From contig PHEQ01000001.1 in NCBI GenBank assembly GCA_002842985.1, positions 1-64,000 on the forward strand: DNA of 64,000 nt, written 5' to 3'. This document shows, in pieces, positions 60,442 through 64,000 of the stretch. Position numbers and translations under genes: made by a program. This DNA is from Alphaproteobacteria bacterium HGW-Alphaproteobacteria-1 (GTDB taxonomy: Bacteria > Pseudomonadota > Alphaproteobacteria > Rhodobacterales > Rhodobacteraceae). Within the stretch, counting starts at the first letter, position 1. Every line of letters begins with the position of its first letter. The notes beneath the pieces are model-generated. The model made no database searches and was not told the origin of the DNA. It was given only the letters and a program-made list of their open reading frames with translations.

Positions 60442-60797
60442 AGCAGATAGAGAAGTCCACCGAACATCATCAGGTTGAGCACCATGCCCGCCACCATCCG
60501 CAACACCGCCGTGCGCCGCGCCTCGACCGGATCAAGCCGCCCGAGATGGCCGTGCAGATCGCCAAAGGCCGCATTCACCACGCGATGATCGACCAGTCGC
60601 GCCAGACGGGGATGACCCATCCAGTCCTGCGCCCCGAGAATCACCGCCGCCGCGCGCCGCTGGCGTTTTGGCAGACGACGCCCCGCGCGCCGGATCTGGC
60701 GGTCCAGATCCGCCCCTTTCACGCGCAGCTTGCCCTCCAGCGCCGCGCGCAACGCCTCGATTTTTCTATGAAACTCCACTGTATCAATCACTTGCAC
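60417..60797 (-). CDS. Conserved hypothetical membrane protein
   Basis: MQVIDTVEFHRKIEALRAALEGKLRVKGADLDRQIRRAGRRLPKRQRRAAAVIL... with a C-terminal TM segment; overlaps the convergent ligase gene by 25 bp. Confidence 0.75.
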   Translation of the reverse strand: MQVIDTVEFHRKIEALRAALEGKLRVKGADLDRQIRRAGRRLPKRQRRAAAVILGAQDWMGHPRLARLVDHRVVNAAFGDLHGHLGRLDPVEARRTAVLRMVAGMVLNLMMFGGLLYLLYSFVLKP

Positions 60798-60868
60798 ACC
60801 TCTCCTGACACAACTTACAACGCCTGTCCGCTCTGGCCAAGCCCGACCCGTGGCGCTAAGGATAACTC

Positions 60869-61624
60869 ATGCTGACCCATATCGATCATGGCAAGCCGAC
60901 CGATCGCCCCGGACTGCTGATCGCGCACGGGCTCTACGGCTCTGCGCGCAACTGGGGCGTGATCGCCAAGCGCCTCTCGGATACCCGCCGCGTGGTTGCC
61001 GTGGACATGCGCAATCACGGTGCAAGCCCTTGGTTCGACACCCAATCTTATGAGGACATGGCCGCCGATCTGGCCGAGGTGATCGCGGCCGAAGGCGGCA
61101 CATGGGATGTGATGGGCCATTCGATGGGGGGCAAGGCGGCGATGGTGCTTGCGCTCACCCGGCCCGACCTTGTGAACCGTCTGATCGTGGCGGATATCGC
61201 CCCCGTGGCCTATTCTCACAGCCAGGTCCAGTATGTCGAGGCGATGAAATCCGTCGATCTGTCCCTGATCGAACGGCGATCCGACGCGGGTGCGCAACTT
61301 CTGCAAAGGGTCGACAATCCCGACCTCGTGCCATTTTTCCTTCAGGCGCTCGACGTCAAGGAAAAACGTTGGCTGCTCAATCTCGACACGCTGGCGCGCG
61401 AAATGCCGAAAATCATAGGTTTTCCAGATATAACAGGTGCTTACGATGGGAAATGCCTGTTTTTGACCGGCGCAGATTCGGGCTATGTCACGCCCGAACA
61501 CCGCCCCCGGATCAAGGCGCTTTTCCCCCGCGCGCAGGTCGCAAGGATTCCCGGCGCGGGCCATTGGCTCCACGCCGAGAAGCCGCGCGAGTTCGAGGCG
61601 GCCGTGCGGGAGTGGCTGGGTTAG
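60869..61624 (+). CDS. Alpha/beta fold hydrolase, YbfF-like
   Basis: PGLLIAHGLYGSARNWGVIAKRLSDTRRVVAVDMRNHGASPW; MGHSMGGKAAMVLAL; GAGHWLHAEKPREF. Confidence 0.95.
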   Translation: MLTHIDHGKPTDRPGLLIAHGLYGSARNWGVIAKRLSDTRRVVAVDMRNHGASPWFDTQSYEDMAADLAEVIAAEGGTWDVMGHSMGGKAAMVLALTRPDLVNRLIVADIAPVAYSHSQVQYVEAMKSVDLSLIERRSDAGAQLLQRVDNPDLVPFFLQALDVKEKRWLLNLDTLAREMPKIIGFPDITGAYDGKCLFLTGADSGYVTPEHRPRIKALFPRAQVARIPGAGHWLHAEKPREFEAAVREWLG

Positions 61625-62865
61625 ACCTTCGCCTGCGTGTGCCGCCGCAACTCGGCCCGCGCCACCTGCCGCCGATGCACCGCATCCGGCCCGTCGGCCA
61701 GCCGCAGCGTGCGCACATGATGCCACATCGCCGAAAGCGGCACGTCCTGGCTGATGCCCTGCGCGCCGAACATCTGCACGGCCTCGTCGATGACCTTGAG
61801 CGCGACGCGGGGGGCCACCACCTTGATCTGGTGAATCCACGGCGCTGCGGCGCGCGCATCGCCCCGGTCCATCATCCACGCGGCCTTGAGGCACAAAAGC
61901 CGCGCCTGCTCGATCTCCATGCGACATTCCGCGATGATGTCATAATTCGCCCCCAACTCGGCCAGCGGCTTGCCGAAGGCCTCGCGCGCGAGGCTGCGCT
62001 TGCACAGCATCCCGAGGGCTGCCTCGGCCAGCCCGATCGCCCTCATGCAATGGTGAATCCGCCCCGGCCCAAGCCGCCCCTGCGCGATTTCGAAGCCGCG
62101 CCCTTCGCCCAGAAGCAGGTTCTCCGCCGCCACGCGCACGCCCGAGAACCGGATATGCATATGTCCGTGCGGCGCGTCGTCATGGCCGTAAACCTCCATC
62201 GCGCGCAGCTTTTCGATGCCGGGGCTGTCGGCGGGCACGACGATCATCGAATGACGCTGATGCCTGGGCAGGTCCTCGCCCCCCGTCCGCACCATCACGA
62301 TATAGACCGCGCAGCGCGGATCGCCCGCGCCGGTGGCCCACCATTTCTCGCCATCGAGCACATAGTCGTCCCCGTCGCGCAGGCAGGACATGGCGATATT
62401 GGTCGCGTCCGAACTGGCCACATCCGGCTCGGTCATCAGGTAAGCCGAGCGGATGTCGCCCGTCAGAAGCGGCTTGAGCCAGCGCTCTTTCATCGCCGCC
62501 GTGCCATAGCGGTGAAACACCTCCATGTTGCCGGTGTCGGGCGCGTTGCAGTTGAACACCTCGGGGGCCAGCGGGCTCTTGCCCATCTCCTCGGCGAAAT
62601 AGGCATATTCGACCGTGCTGAGGCCGAAACCCGCCTCGCCCTCGGTCAGCCAGAAATTCCACAGCCCCTCGGACTTGGCCCGCGCCTTCAGCCCGTCGAG
62701 GATCTCGGCCTGCCGGGGCGTGAACTGCCAGCGGTCGCCCTTCTCCACCTCGGCGTGAAAAGGGGCCTCCATGGGCGCGATTTCGTCGCGCACCATCGCC
62801 GCGACCCGCTCCAAGAGCGCCCGCATCTCTGGGCGCATCCCAAGGTTCACATCCATCTCAGCCAC
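61621..62865 (-). CDS. Acyl-CoA dehydrogenase family protein
   Basis: YLMTEPDVASSDATNIAMSCLRDGDDYVLDGEKWWATGAGDPRCAVYIVMVRTG; QMFGAQGISQDVPLSAMWHHVRTLRLADGPDAVHR. Confidence 0.95.
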   Translation of the reverse strand: MAEMDVNLGMRPEMRALLERVAAMVRDEIAPMEAPFHAEVEKGDRWQFTPRQAEILDGLKARAKSEGLWNFWLTEGEAGFGLSTVEYAYFAEEMGKSPLAPEVFNCNAPDTGNMEVFHRYGTAAMKERWLKPLLTGDIRSAYLMTEPDVASSDATNIAMSCLRDGDDYVLDGEKWWATGAGDPRCAVYIVMVRTGGEDLPRHQRHSMIVVPADSPGIEKLRAMEVYGHDDAPHGHMHIRFSGVRVAAENLLLGEGRGFEIAQGRLGPGRIHHCMRAIGLAEAALGMLCKRSLAREAFGKPLAELGANYDIIAECRMEIEQARLLCLKAAWMMDRGDARAAAPWIHQIKVVAPRVALKVIDEAVQMFGAQGISQDVPLSAMWHHVRTLRLADGPDAVHRRQVARAELRRHTQAKV

Positions 62866-62926
62866 CTTTCACCGTTTTGACGCCAGTTGAGCGCGCGCGG
62901 CACGCGACGGCAAGAGGCAATGCCCG

Positions 62927-64000
62927 TCAATCGGCCATCGAGGCCGCGAACCGCTCGAAGAGGTAAAAGCTGTCTTGCGGGCCGGGGCTGGCCTCGGGGT
63001 GGTGCTGCACCGAGAACACCGGCCGATCCCTGAGCCGGATGCCGCAATTCGAACCGTCGAAAAGCGAGACATGCGTCTCGATCACGTCCTTGGGCAGGGT
63101 CTGGGCATCGACGGCAAAACCGTGGTTCATCGAGGTGATCTCGACCTTGCCGGTCTCCAGATCCTTGACCGGGTGGTTCGCTCCGTGATGGCCGTGGTTC
63201 ATCTTGACCGTGCTCCCCCCCAGTGCCAGCGCCAGCATCTGATGGCCAAGACAGATCCCGAAAAGCGGCAGGCCACGGTCGAGAACGCCCCGGATCATCG
63301 GCACGGCATAGGCACCCGTCGCCGCCGGATCGCCGGGGCCGTTGGACAGAAACACCCCGTCAGGTTGGTGTGCCAGCACGTCCTCGGCCGAGGCCGTCGC
63401 GGGCAGCACCGTGACCTCGCAGCCCGCGCTTGCAAGGCAGCGCAGGATGTTGCGCTTGGCCCCGTAATCGACCGCCACAACCTTGTGGCGGGCCTGCGTC
63501 TGGCGTGCATAGCCCTCGGGCCAGGCCCATCTCATCTCGTCCCAGCGATAGGATTGCGGGCAAGTGACACGCCGGGCAAGATCCATCCCCTCCAGCCCTG
63601 CAAAACCACGCGCCTTTGCCACCAGCCCCGCCACGTCGAAATCGCCCGACGGATCATGCGCCAGCGCCACATGCGGCGCGCCCTGCTGCCGGATCGCCCG
63701 CGTCAGGCGTCGCGTATCCACGCCGCCGATGGCGATGCGGCCCCGCCGCGCCAGCCACCGCGCCAGATGCTCTTGCGAGCGCCAGTTCGAGGGTTCGGTC
63801 GGATCCCATTTCACCACCATGCCTTCGGCCACCGGCGCGGCGGTCTCGTCATCCTGCGCGTTCACGCCGACATTGCCCACATGCGGGAAGGTAAAGGTCA
63901 CGATCTGCCCGGCATAGGAGGGGTCCGTCATGATCTCCTGATAGCCGGTCATCGCGGTGTTGAAGCACAGTTCGGCGACCGTCTCGCCCACGGCCCCGAA
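62927..64000 (-). CDS. carA: Carbamoyl-phosphate synthase small subunit, truncated at window edge
   Basis: GETVAELCFNTAMTGYQEIMTDPSYAGQIVTFTFPHVGNVG; LFGICLGHQMLALALGGSTVKMNHGHHGANHPV. Confidence 0.97.
   Translation of the reverse strand, partial: FGAVGETVAELCFNTAMTGYQEIMTDPSYAGQIVTFTFPHVGNVGVNAQDDETAAPVAEGMVVKWDPTEPSNWRSQEHLARWLARRGRIAIGGVDTRRLTRAIRQQGAPHVALAHDPSGDFDVAGLVAKARGFAGLEGMDLARRVTCPQSYRWDEMRWAWPEGYARQTQARHKVVAVDYGAKRNILRCLASAGCEVTVLPATASAEDVLAHQPDGVFLSNGPGDPAATGAYAVPMIRGVLDRGLPLFGICLGHQMLALALGGSTVKMNHGHHGANHPVKDLETGKVEITSMNHGFAVDAQTLPKDVIETHVSLFDGSNCGIRLRDRPVFSVQHHPEASPGPQDSFYLFERFAASMAD

Noticed and set aside
1-64000. CRISPR array, prophage structural genes, rRNA operon, toxin-antitoxin or defence islands
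   Set aside because: No regularly spaced repeats and no recognisable cas, capsid/tail, rRNA or defence gene signatures on either strand; the only phage-like genes are the holin and endolysin.

Overview
64 kb of high-GC chromosome from an alphaproteobacterium; gene content points to a Rhodobacteraceae/Roseobacter-type genome. Most of it is ordinary housekeeping: surE-pcm-nlpD, mazG, xthA, ribA, ccmE/F/H, argC, murI, iorAB, gnd, argF-argD, clpP-clpX, mlaD, aat, accC-accB, carA and one tRNA-Ser. Parts that deserve a second look: (1) two candidate sRNAs (27161-27230 minus; 44382-44462 plus) that share the linker ACCTCCCTGTTGGAC between a 5' hairpin and a Rho-independent terminator. One has an FNR-type box centred at -41.5. 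(2) A translationally coupled operon (11289-21056) joining a peptide-type ABC transporter to PhnW, PhnX and a phosphonate-monoester-hydrolase-like enzyme. (3) A GTA/phage-type endolysin-holin pair inserted between ccmE and ccmF, with a frameshifted holin. (4) A sulfur locus of secreted rhodanese, YeeE/YedE transporter and a coupled 58-aa secreted peptide, plus a separate SqrR/BigR-like persulfide sensor. (5) A frame-preserving palindromic mini-insertion inside a transposase. All calls come from reading the sequence and the supplied ORF track; no database or folding program was run.
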